Shown here: positions 11,807-21,205 of the stretch, piece by piece
Layout: the number at the start of each line of letters is the position of its first letter
Position numbering within the stretch: the first letter of the stretch is position 1
Origin: Gallionella sp.
Lineage (GTDB): Bacteria; Pseudomonadota; Gammaproteobacteria; Burkholderiales; Gallionellaceae
Assembly: GCA_028710565.1 (NCBI GenBank)
Contig: JAQTTV010000005.1
Coordinates: 85,000 to 148,999 of the forward strand
Direction of reading: 5' to 3'
DNA length: 64,000 nucleotides
Program-made: the position numbers and the translations under genes
The notes under the pieces: model-generated
Seen by the model: the letters and a program-made list of their open reading frames with translations, nothing else
Told to the model about the DNA's origin: nothing
Databases searched by the model: none

Positions 11807-12586
11807 ATGGCTAAAATTATTATCAAAGACATAGTCAAGCGTTATGCAAATGGTTTTGAGGCACTCAAGGGCGTCAGCGCAGAAATTGCAGCGGGTTCTT
11901 TCACGGTTATTCTCGGCCCATCGGGCGCCGGAAAATCGACTTTATTGCGTACCATCAATGGCTTGGAAACGCAGACCGCAGGCACGATTCAGATTGGCGA
12001 ACACATCGTCACGCCACACAATCTTCGTCAAGTTCGCTCACAGGTTGGCATGGTGTTTCAGCATTTTAATCTGGTGGACCGGTTATCGGTCATGACCAAT
12101 GTGCTTACCGGGCGCTTGTCGCATCGCTCGTGGCTGGGAAGTCTGCTGTATTTGTTTCGTCGCACCGATCTGGATCTTGCGCACGATGCGCTGATTCGGG
12201 TGGGATTGACTGACAAGGCCTGGAATCGCGCCGATAAATTATCAGGCGGACAACAGCAGCGTGTCGGGATTGCCCGTGCATTGGCGCAACAACCGCGTGT
12301 GATTCTGGCCGATGAGCCGGTTGCCAGTCTGGATCCGGTTGCCAGTGAAGAAATTATGGGGCTGCTGCGCGAAATTTGTACGCGCGACGGCATTACCGTG
12401 GTGGTCAATCTGCATCAGGTCGAACTGGCCAGGCGTTTCGCTGATCGCATCATCGGGCTCAATGAAGGGCTGGTTGTCTACGATGGCCCGACCGGCGGGC
12501 TGGATCGCATAACACTTGGGAAAATATACAGTCGCAACGGAGATCTGGTCGATGAGCAACTCGAAACTATGCTGGCCTACGCCTAA
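11807..12586 (+). CDS. phnC: Phosphonate ABC transporter ATP-binding protein PhnC
   Basis: A 259-residue ABC ATPase with Walker A GPSGAGKST (37-45), Q-loop VFQHFNLVDR, signature LSGGQQQRVGIARAL and Walker B VILADEPVASLDP, followed by VNLHQVELARRFADRIIGL, the PhnC version of the H-loop. It energises phosphonate import with the two PhnE permeases. A good TTGGAGG site precedes the ATG. The 3' end overlaps the first phnE by 35 bases in another frame. Confidence 0.94.
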   Translation: MAKIIIKDIVKRYANGFEALKGVSAEIAAGSFTVILGPSGAGKSTLLRTINGLETQTAGTIQIGEHIVTPHNLRQVRSQVGMVFQHFNLVDRLSVMTNVLTGRLSHRSWLGSLLYLFRRTDLDLAHDALIRVGLTDKAWNRADKLSGGQQQRVGIARALAQQPRVILADEPVASLDPVASEEIMGLLREICTRDGITVVVNLHQVELARRFADRIIGLNEGLVVYDGPTGGLDRITLGKIYSRNGDLVDEQLETMLAYA

Positions 12587-13349
12587 CGGGCGACCGGGCC
12601 TGGTGCCGACACTGTCATTACTCGCCTGCATCCTGCTTTTGGCGATCAGCGCGTCGGCAGTCGAACTTGATTTTGGGCGGATTGTCACCGCCATTCCTCG
12701 CATGCTGGCTTTCGCGGGAAATCTGCTGGTTCTGCCGGATTGGGAGTACTTGCCGATACTGGCTAAAAATATCCTGCAGACCATCGAAATGACGTTTCTG
12801 GCGACCAGTATTGCGCTGGTCATTAGTCTGCCATTGGGTGTTCTGGCGGCTAAAAACACCAGTCCGCATCCTGCTGTTTTTCATGCGACACGCAATTTAC
12901 TGTCCTTGATGCGCGCGCTGCCTGAACTGGTCTGGGCATTGGTGTTTGTCTCTGCGGTGGGCTTAGGTCCTTTGCCGGGAATCATGGCACTGTCATTCGT
13001 GACGGTCGGCTTCATGGGCAAGTTTTTTGCCGAGAGCATTGAGGTGGTCGATCAGCGACAGGTGGAAGGGGTGGTGGCACAGGGGGCAAGTTGGTTGCAA
13101 CTGCGTACTTTCGCTCATTTTCCGCAGGCGTTTCCGGACTTTGTCGGCACAGTGATGTACGTGCTGGATCACAACCTGCGGGCTGCGGCGATTCTGGGTT
13201 TAGTGGGCGCGGGCGGTATCGGTTATGACCTGGTGATGGCCATGCGGATGTTTGATTACAACAGGCTGCTGCCGATTGCGCTGTCTATTTACATCGTGGT
13301 GACGTTGCTGGATCGCGCATCCGATCACTTTCGCATGAGGATGATTTAA
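12552..13349 (+). CDS. phnE: Phosphonate ABC transporter permease PhnE, first copy
   Basis: A 265-residue inner-membrane permease with about six spans. The coupling-helix region reads FFAESIEVVDQRQVEGVVAQ and the end AAILGLVGAGGIGYDLVMAM matches PhnE. I chose the ATG at 12552 (GGAG upstream) within the end of phnC. An in-frame ATG at 12516 is possible. It is immediately followed by a second, divergent PhnE, so the transporter is probably a heterodimer. In E. coli K-12 phnE is cryptic; here the frame is intact. Confidence 0.9.
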   Translation: MSNSKLCWPTPNGRPGLVPTLSLLACILLLAISASAVELDFGRIVTAIPRMLAFAGNLLVLPDWEYLPILAKNILQTIEMTFLATSIALVISLPLGVLAAKNTSPHPAVFHATRNLLSLMRALPELVWALVFVSAVGLGPLPGIMALSFVTVGFMGKFFAESIEVVDQRQVEGVVAQGASWLQLRTFAHFPQAFPDFVGTVMYVLDHNLRAAAILGLVGAGGIGYDLVMAMRMFDYNRLLPIALSIYIVVTLLDRASDHFRMRMI

Positions 13350-14144
13350 ATGGCTGAGGAAATAATTCAACGTCCTGCCTTACCTAAAAAGCCGTTCAAT
13401 CCTACTTCCGTCTGGTTGTCGGGTTGGCTGGCGCTGATTTGGCTAATTATTGTCGATCTTGAGTTGTCATTTGAGACGCTGCTGTATGGCGTACAGGACA
13501 TTCTTGAGTATTTCAGCCGCTACAGTCGTCCTAATTTTGATGACTTATCTAGATATGTAGAACTGTTAGGGCAGACGCTGGCAACGGCGTTGTGGGGAAG
13601 TACGCTGGCGATTGTAGTGGCGGTGCTGCTAGCGCCGTTTGCTGCTCGAAACCTGTCACCCAATGCCGTGACCTATCGCATCGCTCGTGAATTGCTCAAC
13701 TTTATGCGTGCCATGCCGGATTTGTTACTGGCCTTGATTTTTGTCGCCGCACTAGGCTTGGGACCATTGCCGGGCGCATTGGCGTTGGGCGTACATACCG
13801 CCGGATTCCTCGGTAAGTTTTTTGCGGAAAGTCTGGAACGCGTAGATAACGGGATTTATGAAGCCGTCACGGCGAGCGGTGCATCGCGTGTGCAACTGGT
13901 GATGTATGCCGGTTGGCCGTCGATTCAACGCGAAGCACTGGGTTACATGCTTTATATCTTCGACCGCAATGTGCGTATGGCCGCTGTGTTGGGCCTGGTG
14001 GGTGCGGGTGGTATTGGTCTTGCGCTGCATGACACCTTGCGCATGTTCAATTACGACCAGTCAGCCGCGCTGATTGTGGTGATTCTGGTCACGATTTTAA
14101 CGATCGATTATCTGTCTACCTGGCTGAGAGGAAAACTTAACTAA
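13350..14144 (+). CDS. phnE: Phosphonate ABC transporter permease PhnE, second copy
   Basis: A 264-residue paralogue of the preceding permease, starting directly after its stop. It shares FLGKFFAESLERVDNGIYEA and MAAVLGLVGAGGIGLALHDT but has a distinct N-terminus and first periplasmic loop. Paired phnE genes are common in non-enteric phn operons and imply a PhnE1-PhnE2 heterodimer with PhnC2 and PhnD. It ends with TAATG, overlapping the phnG start by one base. Confidence 0.9.
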   Translation: MAEEIIQRPALPKKPFNPTSVWLSGWLALIWLIIVDLELSFETLLYGVQDILEYFSRYSRPNFDDLSRYVELLGQTLATALWGSTLAIVVAVLLAPFAARNLSPNAVTYRIARELLNFMRAMPDLLLALIFVAALGLGPLPGALALGVHTAGFLGKFFAESLERVDNGIYEAVTASGASRVQLVMYAGWPSIQREALGYMLYIFDRNVRMAAVLGLVGAGGIGLALHDTLRMFNYDQSAALIVVILVTILTIDYLSTWLRGKLN

Positions 14145-14608
14145 TGAATATTTCAAGAAATGATTGGCCAAGTGCGCTCTGCCAATTAAACGCGGCTGAA
14201 ATCAAACAGGTCGCTGCAACCCTTAGCCGTGACATTGAAGTGCGCGATGTTGTCTTGCCACAAACTGGACTAGGGCTGTTGAGCTTAACGGACGGTGCGT
14301 TTCATGAACCGTTTTACCTAGGTGAAATCCCGGTTGCACGCGCCGAGGTGATTCTGAAAATAGCCGATGGTCGTGAGGTTCAAGGTGGCACCGTGCTGGT
14401 TGATGACAGGGCGCAGTTAGCGCGCTCAATTGCCATTCTTGACGCCGTGCTGGCGGGGAAGTTGCCGGGCTATGAGCAGGCGGCAAGCCTAGTTGAGCGG
14501 GGAAATCAGATGCGTATCCAGAACATGAGCGAGCGCCGTCAAATGTTAGCTGCCACTCGTGTCGATTTTTCGCTACTGGAACAAGAGGATGACGAAGATG
14601 CTGAATGA
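14144..14608 (+). CDS. phnG: C-P lyase subunit PhnG
   Basis: A 154-residue soluble subunit of the PhnGHIJ C-P lyase core complex. It contains RDVVLPQTGLGLLSLTD-type and FYLGEIPVARAEV-type segments characteristic of PhnG and the C-terminal ATRVDFSLLEQEDD. With PhnH, PhnI and PhnL it transfers the phosphonate to the ribose C1 of ATP with loss of adenine. Start and stop overlap neighbouring genes, indicating tight coupling. Confidence 0.92.
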   Translation: MNISRNDWPSALCQLNAAEIKQVAATLSRDIEVRDVVLPQTGLGLLSLTDGAFHEPFYLGEIPVARAEVILKIADGREVQGGTVLVDDRAQLARSIAILDAVLAGKLPGYEQAASLVERGNQMRIQNMSERRQMLAATRVDFSLLEQEDDEDAE

Positions 14609-15179
14609 AATGATTAACTGTTCGCCCGCTATCTGGCAACCCATGCTGCAACAGCAGGTATTTCGTGGCTTGCTTGATGGCTTTAGCTATCCGGGACGTA
14701 TTGTTGCCTGTGCCGATAGCGAAACAACCGCCTGCCTTGCCATTTTGATTGCACTGATTGATGGTGAAACCACGCTGGCTGATCCTCAACAATGTTTGAA
14801 TTCAGCACTGTGGGCCAAGTTGGAAACGCGTCCCTGTATTTCGGAAAAGGCGGCATTCATTCTGCTGGATGGCACTCAATTAGCTGATTTAAACCCGTGC
14901 ATAGGCACACTGGAAACACCTGAAACGGGTGCGACAATTTTATTACGCGTGGGCGCACTGCACCCAGATTCGAGTGGCAATCTGCGCTTGCAGTTGAGTG
15001 GTCCCGGTATCGAAACTACCACTTCCATCAGTGTAGACGGGCTGCATCCCGCGTGGATTACAGCGCGTCAGGAATGGGTTTCGGTCTTTCCGCTTGGCGT
15101 TGATTTACTGCTGTGTGATGAGCATCATTTTGTGGCGATACCGCGAACCACGCAGATCAAAATGGGAGACGCAGCATGA
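14598..15179 (+). CDS. phnH: C-P lyase subunit PhnH
   Basis: A 193-residue subunit from ATG 14598, selected because AGAGG lies nine bases upstream; ATG 14589 abuts that site. It has QQQVFRGLLDGFSYPGRI near the N-terminus and DLLLCDEHHFVAIPRTTQI at the end, both typical of PhnH, which dimerises through a PLP-transferase-like fold and forms part of the core complex. Its first 11 bases overlap phnG and its last four overlap phnI (ATGA). Confidence 0.92.
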   Translation: MLNEMINCSPAIWQPMLQQQVFRGLLDGFSYPGRIVACADSETTACLAILIALIDGETTLADPQQCLNSALWAKLETRPCISEKAAFILLDGTQLADLNPCIGTLETPETGATILLRVGALHPDSSGNLRLQLSGPGIETTTSISVDGLHPAWITARQEWVSVFPLGVDLLLCDEHHFVAIPRTTQIKMGDAA

Positions 15180-16282
15180 GTTACGTTGCAATCAAAGGCG
15201 GCAAAGCTGCTATCGATGGCGCTGCCGCCGCGACCGACTATATGCGTTGCATGAATGCAGTTGATGAGCCGATCAAGTTGTCCGTCATCGAAGATCAGTT
15301 GCGTTTATTGACGTCGAGGGTCGTCTCCGAAGGAGGATTGTATCATCCGAAACTGGCCGCACTCGCGCTCAAGCAATTTCATGGCGATACGCTGGAAGCG
15401 GCTTTTGCCTTGCGCGCCTATCGTTCAACCAAGCCCAGATTGCTGGAAACGCCGCTGCAAGACACCTCGAAGATGCGGTGCATTCGCCGCATCTCATCGG
15501 CCTTCAAGGATATTCCGGGCGGTCAAATGCTGGGTGCGACCTTCGATTATGCCCTGCGTCTGTTGCGCCTCGATCTGGCAAATGAAGATCCTGCTGCATT
15601 TCGCCTAGTTGCTAAAAATTTCCTCAGCAATACGCCAGAGGCTGATTTGCCGGATAGCTTCCCAAAGGTGCTTGATGCGCTGAGAGCCGAAGGTTTGCTG
15701 CCGCCTGTGGGAGCGATACGCGAGCAAGCCTTTGATATTACGAGAGATTCGCTGGTTTTTCCGGTGCCTCGCTCGGCAGCACTCGCGACGATGGCGCGCG
15801 CCGAAACAGGCTCTTTGCTGGCGATGGCGTATTCAAATATGCGTGGTTATGGCGACGTTCATCCTACCGTGGCCGAGCTGCGCGTGGGTTATCTGCCGGT
15901 CATGTTGCCGCATCCGGTAACCGGCGAATTGATGGAAGCCGGTGAAGTGTTGATGACTGAATGCGAAGTGGTGGCAATGTATGAAAGCGGCAACGCCGGA
16001 GACATGCCAGTCTTTACCTTGGGTTACGGTGCGTGTTTTGGTCACAATGAAGTTAAGGCAATTAGTATGGCGATCCTTGATCGCGCCTTGCAAAAAGGCA
16101 TGCGTGACGGTCCTGATAACCCTTCAGAAGATCCTGAATTTGTCTTGTTGCATGTGGATGGGGTTGATTCAATGGGCTTCGCCTCTCATTACAAAATGCC
16201 GCATTACGTCACCTTTCAGTCGGATATGGATCGCTTGCGTACCACGCAAGGCAAGGTGCGTAAGTCAGGAGAGACAGCATGA
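15176..16282 (+). CDS. phnI: C-P lyase subunit PhnI
   Basis: A 368-residue nucleosidase subunit that removes adenine from ATP so that ribose 5-triphosphate can accept the phosphonate. It starts MSYVAIKGGKAAIDGAA and includes GGLYHPKLAALALKQ, FGHNEVKAISMAILDRAL and the late segment HVDGVDSMGFASHYKMPHYV, all characteristic of PhnI. The length agrees with the family. It overlaps phnH and phnJ by four bases each. Confidence 0.94.
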   Translation: MSYVAIKGGKAAIDGAAAATDYMRCMNAVDEPIKLSVIEDQLRLLTSRVVSEGGLYHPKLAALALKQFHGDTLEAAFALRAYRSTKPRLLETPLQDTSKMRCIRRISSAFKDIPGGQMLGATFDYALRLLRLDLANEDPAAFRLVAKNFLSNTPEADLPDSFPKVLDALRAEGLLPPVGAIREQAFDITRDSLVFPVPRSAALATMARAETGSLLAMAYSNMRGYGDVHPTVAELRVGYLPVMLPHPVTGELMEAGEVLMTECEVVAMYESGNAGDMPVFTLGYGACFGHNEVKAISMAILDRALQKGMRDGPDNPSEDPEFVLLHVDGVDSMGFASHYKMPHYVTFQSDMDRLRTTQGKVRKSGETA

Positions 16283-17166
16283 ATTCAAATTATGAACTGC
16301 CGCTAGAGGATGCAGGCTACTCGTTTGGTTTTCTGGATGAGTATGCCAAGAAAGAAGTGCGTCGCTGCATCCTCAAAGCCATTGCTATTCCCGGTTATCA
16401 AACACCTTATGCCTCGCGCGAAATGCCGATGGGGCGGGGTTTTGGCACGGGCGGATTGCAAATTACCCTGTCGTTGATCGGCGTTCAAGACACGCTGAAG
16501 GTGATCGATCAAGGCTCGGATGATTCGGTCAACGCCGTGAATTTACGCCAATTTGTGCAGCTGACTTGTCCGGGCGTTGACGTCACCGAAAAGACGGAGG
16601 AGGCGAGCTTGCTCCAGTCGCGTCACCGTATTCCGGAAAAGCCGCTGACGGAAGCGCAGATATTGATTTTGCAAGTGCCATATCCAGATGCGCTGGTGGT
16701 GGTTGAAGCATCAGAAGCGCGGCGCAAAATCATGCATGCCGAGGCAGACTATTCACGTTTGCTGGTCAAACTTTACGAAGACATCGTGCATTTTGACGAG
16801 ATCACCATCTCGCATCGTTATCCAACGCGGATCAACGGGCATTATGTGATTGATCCTTCGCCCATTCCGCGCTGGGATGTGCCGAAGTTACATCAGTCAA
16901 AAGCATTAGTTTTACTGGGTGCTGGACGTGAAAAGAAGATTTATGCCGTGCCGCCTTACACGCTGGCTGAACCCCTGGTTTTCGACGATATCGCTTTCCG
17001 TGTGGAAGATTTCCGTGATGCGACGGGTGTGCGTCATGCCTGCCGATGCTGCGGTTCAACTGTGAGTTTTCTGGATGAGTTCAGCAATGATCAAGGAATG
17101 GTGGCATATCAATGCTCCGATTCCGCCTATTGCGAAGAACAGCAACAAACTGGGAGTGCAGCATGA
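16279..17166 (+). CDS. phnJ: C-P lyase radical-SAM subunit PhnJ
   Basis: A 295-residue iron-sulfur radical-SAM enzyme that breaks the carbon-phosphorus bond, giving an alkane and the 5-phosphoribosyl-1,2-cyclic phosphate. The essential cysteines are visible at 255, 258, 279 and 285 (C-x2-C-x20-C-x5-C), the PhnJ-specific arrangement, together with the conserved N-terminus YSFGFLDEYAKKEVRR and REMPMGRGFGTGG. All expected catalytic cysteines are present, so activity is likely. It overlaps phnI and phnK by four bases. Confidence 0.95.
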   Translation: MNSNYELPLEDAGYSFGFLDEYAKKEVRRCILKAIAIPGYQTPYASREMPMGRGFGTGGLQITLSLIGVQDTLKVIDQGSDDSVNAVNLRQFVQLTCPGVDVTEKTEEASLLQSRHRIPEKPLTEAQILILQVPYPDALVVVEASEARRKIMHAEADYSRLLVKLYEDIVHFDEITISHRYPTRINGHYVIDPSPIPRWDVPKLHQSKALVLLGAGREKKIYAVPPYTLAEPLVFDDIAFRVEDFRDATGVRHACRCCGSTVSFLDEFSNDQGMVAYQCSDSAYCEEQQQTGSAA

Positions 17167-17996
17167 GTCGCAAAATACTCGAAGTACGCGGACTGTCGCG
17201 TATCCACGGCAAAGGCTGTCCGCTCTGCACGCAACATACCGGCCCTGAATTTGATACCAATATCTGCCCTTTTTGCGGGAGTGTTGTCGCCGCTCATGAT
17301 ATTAATTTTGATCTATATCGGGGCGAAATTCTGGGCATCATCGGCGAGTCCGGCAGCGGTAAATCAAGCACGGTCAAAATGCTGTATTTCGACGATGCGC
17401 CGACTTCCGGACAAGCAATTTTCTTCGATGGTGCAGAACAGCACGATTTGTTCAGTCTTAACGCGGCCCAGCAGCGCAGTATGCGCAACAAACGTTTTGG
17501 CATGGTCTATCAGAACCCGCATCTGGGTCTGAATTTTCAGATTTCTGCAGGCGGTAATATCGCGGAACGTCTGTTGATGAGTGACCTAAAGCATTACGCT
17601 GAGATTCGCCGCAGGGCAGGTGAATTACTCTCGCGCACGGAAGTATCACTGGCGCGTATGGATCAAAATCCAAAAACCTTTTCGGGCGGGATGCAACAGC
17701 GCGTACAAATTGCCAAGGCGTTGGCCACCAGGCCGCCGCTGCTGTTCTTAGATGAAGTTACCACGGGCCTTGATCTGTCTGTACAAGCCGCTATTCTCGA
17801 TCTGATTTTGGAGATTCAAAATGAACTCGATACCGCGATGATCGTGGTAACCCATGATCTTGGCGTGATCAGGTTGCTGGCAGGACGCACGCTAGTGATG
17901 AAACACGGCCGTGTAATCGAGTCCGGTCTGACCGATCAAATTCTCGAAGATCCTCAGCACGCTTATACCCAGCGGCTGGTAGCTTCCGCACTGTGA
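17163..17996 (+). CDS. phnK: C-P lyase ATP-binding protein PhnK, with cysteine-pair insertion
   Basis: A 277-residue ABC-type ATPase that binds the C-P lyase core rather than a membrane permease. It has Walker A GESGSGKSS, signature FSGGMQQRVQIAKAL, Walker B LLFLDEVTTGLDLS and H-loop VTHDLGVIRLLAGR. Between the first strand and Walker A is an insertion with C19-x2-C22 and C35-x2-C38 (GCPLC...CPFCG). It is absent from E. coli PhnK but recalled from other bacteria and is suggestive of a zinc ribbon. Start ATG 17163 overlaps the phnJ stop. Confidence 0.93.
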   Translation: MSRKILEVRGLSRIHGKGCPLCTQHTGPEFDTNICPFCGSVVAAHDINFDLYRGEILGIIGESGSGKSSTVKMLYFDDAPTSGQAIFFDGAEQHDLFSLNAAQQRSMRNKRFGMVYQNPHLGLNFQISAGGNIAERLLMSDLKHYAEIRRRAGELLSRTEVSLARMDQNPKTFSGGMQQRVQIAKALATRPPLLFLDEVTTGLDLSVQAAILDLILEIQNELDTAMIVVTHDLGVIRLLAGRTLVMKHGRVIESGLTDQILEDPQHAYTQRLVASAL

Positions 17997-17997
17997 G

Positions 17998-18720
17998 ATG
18001 ACTATGACACAAGCAATTTTAACCATTGAAGACTATGCAAAAACGTTTCATTTACATGAACGAAACAAAGATATTCCGTCTGCATCGGGTGTTAGTTTGA
18101 GCGTTTATCCGGGACGTTTAACTGCTCTTATCGGACCTACAGGTGCCGGTAAGTCTTCCGTTTTGAAGGGGATTTACCGCACTTACCTGCCAAGCAGCGG
18201 ACGTATTCTGTATCGTAGCAAAGCCGGAAATGTCATTGATCTGGCAAAAGCGGGCGAACATCAGATACTCGAATTGCGTAAACAGGAAATCGGTTTCGTA
18301 ACACAGTTTTTGTATTGTCTGCCGCGCAAATCAGCCATTGATGTGGTGGCTGAGCCGTTGTTTGCACGTGGTGTGGACAGCCATGAGGCACGCGGTCGGG
18401 CTGAGAAATTATTAGCGCAACTGGCGGTACCAAGTCATTTATGGAATGTCCCACCGGCGACCTTTTCGGGTGGCGAGAAACAGCGTGTGAATCTGGCGCG
18501 CGGCTTGATTGCACAGCCTCGATTGTTGTTGCTGGATGAACCTACGGCCAGTCTTGATCCCGCGACAACTGAGCGAGTCGTTGAGCATATTCAGTCACTT
18601 AAAGAAACAGGTATCGCCATGCTGGCCATCTTTCATCACCCTGACCTGGTAAGACGCCTAGCCGATGAGGTCGTGGAACTTTCTCCCCCAATCGCTGTAA
18701 CTGAACTTAGCAAGGATTAG
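17998..18720 (+). CDS. phnL: C-P lyase ATP-binding protein PhnL
   Basis: A 240-residue ABC-type ATPase with Walker A GPTGAGKSS (46-54), signature FSGGEKQRVNLARGL, Walker B LLLLDEPTASLDP and a H-loop reading LAIFHHPDLVRRLADEV. With PhnG, PhnH and PhnI it completes the first step, attachment of the phosphonate to ribose triphosphate. The stop of phnK is one base upstream. ATG 18004 is an alternative start two codons in. Confidence 0.93.
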   Translation: MTMTQAILTIEDYAKTFHLHERNKDIPSASGVSLSVYPGRLTALIGPTGAGKSSVLKGIYRTYLPSSGRILYRSKAGNVIDLAKAGEHQILELRKQEIGFVTQFLYCLPRKSAIDVVAEPLFARGVDSHEARGRAEKLLAQLAVPSHLWNVPPATFSGGEKQRVNLARGLIAQPRLLLLDEPTASLDPATTERVVEHIQSLKETGIAMLAIFHHPDLVRRLADEVVELSPPIAVTELSKD

Positions 18721-18721
18721 C

Positions 18722-19882
18722 ATGAAAAATCAATTCTATCTTACCGGCGCACAGGTGGTGCTGGAAAATGAAACCCTGAACAGCGCAGCGATTCTGATTG
18801 AAAACGGCGTGATCGTTGCAATCGACCCGGCAGGCAACAATGGCGCAACGGAAATCGATTTGACCGGGCATATCCTGATGCCGGGCATGATTGACCTGCA
18901 TTGCGATGCGCTGGAAAAGGAAGCGGAGCCCCGTCCCGGCGTGCATTTCCCCTTTGATTTTGCCTGCGCTCAGGCGGATAAACGCAATACGGCTGCGGGT
19001 ATTACCACTATTTATCATGCTCTGTCCTTTGCTAATGCTGAACTGGGCGTGCGTAATAACAATACCGCTGCGACGCTAGCGCGTGCGGTGCACGCTTGGC
19101 AGGAGCACGCATTGGTGGATAACCGAGTGCATGCGCGTTATGAGATTACCGATCCCACTGCACCTGCCGTGCTGCACGAGCTACTGGAAAATAACGAGAT
19201 ACACCTGATGTCCTTTATGGATCACACGCCAGGGCAGGGTCAATTTAAAGATACAGATGCCTATCGTAACTACCTTGCGCGTACCTATAAGAAATCACCC
19301 GCTGAAATAGATGCGTTGCTGGCAGACAAGTTGGCACAAGGGGATGGCTCTTTTGCGCGCATGCAGGAACTGGCAAAAGTAGCGCGTCAAAAAGGTATTC
19401 CATTAGCAAGTCACGATGATGATCGCCCTGAAAAAATCAGCATTGTGACTGATTTAGGGGTGAGAATTTCCGAGTTTCCGATTAACCTTGAGACCGCTCA
19501 GGCGGCACGTGCTGCTGGCTTGGCAACCCTGTTCGGTGCGCCTAATATTTTACGAGGCAAGTCACAATCAGGCTCGATGCGTGCGCTGGATGCCATTATC
19601 GAAGGGGTGGCCGATTGTCTGTGCGGTGACTATTCCCCCGCCGCATTGTTGCCTGCAATCATGCAGTTACCTGTATTGGCCGGCATTCAACTGCATCAAG
19701 CTGTCGCGCTGGTGAGTGCAAATCCGGCACGTGCCGCCGGTCTGAATGACCGTGGCACCATCGCTGTGGGCAAGCGTGCCGATTTGATTGCGGTGCGCAA
19801 TCTGGGCGGATTGCCTCAAGCGGCGCGCGTATGGTCGGAAGGCCTTGCCGTGATGACGCTGGCTTTCGATCATGGTGCCTGA
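18722..19882 (+). CDS. phnM: Ribose-1-phosphonate 5-triphosphate diphosphatase PhnM
   Basis: A 386-residue amidohydrolase-fold enzyme that removes pyrophosphate from alpha-D-ribose-1-methylphosphonate 5-triphosphate, making the PhnJ substrate. Metal-binding motif DLHCDALEKE (His60, Asp62) and the PhnM segments FMDHTPGQGQFKD and LASHDDDRPEKI are visible. Near the C-terminus is the amidohydrolase end NPARAAGLNDRGTIAVGKRA. The length is normal. It starts one base after phnL. Confidence 0.94.
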   Translation: MKNQFYLTGAQVVLENETLNSAAILIENGVIVAIDPAGNNGATEIDLTGHILMPGMIDLHCDALEKEAEPRPGVHFPFDFACAQADKRNTAAGITTIYHALSFANAELGVRNNNTAATLARAVHAWQEHALVDNRVHARYEITDPTAPAVLHELLENNEIHLMSFMDHTPGQGQFKDTDAYRNYLARTYKKSPAEIDALLADKLAQGDGSFARMQELAKVARQKGIPLASHDDDRPEKISIVTDLGVRISEFPINLETAQAARAAGLATLFGAPNILRGKSQSGSMRALDAIIEGVADCLCGDYSPAALLPAIMQLPVLAGIQLHQAVALVSANPARAAGLNDRGTIAVGKRADLIAVRNLGGLPQAARVWSEGLAVMTLAFDHGA

Positions 19883-19883
19883 G

Positions 19884-20453
19884 ATGAGCGGGGTTTTACT
19901 TTACGTGATTGGCCCGTCCGGCAGCGGTAAGGACAGCTTAATGCTGCATGCGCGGCACGCACTAGAACAGAATGCTAACGTGGTGTTCGCGCATCGTTAC
20001 ATTACCCGTCCGCACGATGCCGGCGGGGAAAATCATGTGGCGTTAAGTGAAGCAGAATTTGATTCTAGAATGGCTCGTAAATTGTTCCCCTTGCACTGGC
20101 ACAGTCATGGAATGCGTTATGGCATCGGCTGCGAAATAAATCAGTGGCTGGCAAAAGGACTGGTCGTGATTGTGAATGGCTCGCGGGCTTATCTTCAACA
20201 GGCATCAAAAAATTATCCAGAACTAATTCCGCTTTTGATAGAGGTTTCTGCTGATGTATTACGTGGCAGGTTGCAGTCGCGCGGACGTGAAACGGTCAAT
20301 GAGATTGAAGCTAGGCTGATGCGGGCGGAGGAGTTCAAGAGTTTGCAGCATCCGAGATTGCTGCGTTTTCGTAATGACGCGCCACTGGATGAAACAGGCC
20401 CGGCGTTCGTCGAATTGATCCGTTCCAAAACACGGGCAACTCAATGCAGCTGA
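19884..20453 (+). CDS. phnN: Ribose 1,5-bisphosphate phosphokinase PhnN
   Basis: A 189-residue guanylate-kinase-like P-loop enzyme (GPSGSGKDS, residues 10-18) that phosphorylates ribose 1,5-bisphosphate to PRPP, returning the sugar to metabolism. It has RYITRPHDAGGENHVALSEA, the family substrate-binding strand, and RLQSRGRET in the lid region. ATG 19884 was taken; 19872 within phnM is an alternative. The 3' end overlaps phnP by ten bases. Confidence 0.92.
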   Translation: MSGVLLYVIGPSGSGKDSLMLHARHALEQNANVVFAHRYITRPHDAGGENHVALSEAEFDSRMARKLFPLHWHSHGMRYGIGCEINQWLAKGLVVIVNGSRAYLQQASKNYPELIPLLIEVSADVLRGRLQSRGRETVNEIEARLMRAEEFKSLQHPRLLRFRNDAPLDETGPAFVELIRSKTRATQCS

Positions 20454-21205
20454 CTTTTCTGGGTACGGGGGCTGCGGGTGGCGTGCCACTGTGGGGGTGT
20501 GATTGTCCGATTTGCAGTCGTGCCCGGATTGATGTCAGCGCTTTACGACGTCCAAACTGCGCGCTGGTTGAGGCGAGCGGGGTAAGTTTGCTGCTGGACG
20601 CCGGTGTAATGGACATCTGTGAGCGCTTTCCGTCTGGCAGCTTATCCGCCATTTTGATTACGCACTTTCATCCCGACCATGTGCAAGGTTTATTCCATTG
20701 GCGTTGGGGCGTAGGTGAACTGGATGTATTCGCGCCGCACGACGCTGAAGGATGCGCGGATCTATACAAATATCCCGGCCCGCTGAAATTCAAACATCTG
20801 TCCAAATTTGAAACATTTAAGGTCGGTGATGTGCGGATTACGCCAGTGCCGCTGGTGCATTCCAAGCCGACACTGGGTTACTGTATCGAACTCAATGGCG
20901 CTCGATTGGCGTACCTGACGGATAGTCGTGAAATACCGCCGGCCACCGCAGAATTTTTGACGCAGTGGCAACCTCACACGATCTGCCTTGATTGCACTTA
21001 TCCGCCAGGCGTAGAGGGAAAACGCAATCACTTTGATCTGCCGGAAGTGCTTGCGTTGAGTGCAGATTATCCAGATAGCAATATCGTGCTGATGCATATC
21101 AGTCACAGTCTTGACGTCTGGTTGTTGAATCATCCTTTAGCACTGACCGGACGGTTATCTCTGGCGCGCGATGGCGATAGACTGGAGATTCCGGGGCTAT
21201 CATGA
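20444..21205 (+). CDS. phnP: Phosphoribosyl 1,2-cyclic phosphate phosphodiesterase PhnP
   Basis: A 253-residue metallo-beta-lactamase-fold enzyme opening the cyclic product of PhnJ to ribose 1,5-bisphosphate. The motif THFHPDH (residues 73-79) supplies the dinuclear metal site. The zinc-binding cysteine cluster CDCPIC (19-24) is specific to PhnP among this superfamily. It starts inside the end of phnN and its stop overlaps the next gene by four bases, so it belongs to the same operon. Confidence 0.93.
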   Translation: MQLTFLGTGAAGGVPLWGCDCPICSRARIDVSALRRPNCALVEASGVSLLLDAGVMDICERFPSGSLSAILITHFHPDHVQGLFHWRWGVGELDVFAPHDAEGCADLYKYPGPLKFKHLSKFETFKVGDVRITPVPLVHSKPTLGYCIELNGARLAYLTDSREIPPATAEFLTQWQPHTICLDCTYPPGVEGKRNHFDLPEVLALSADYPDSNIVLMHISHSLDVWLLNHPLALTGRLSLARDGDRLEIPGLS

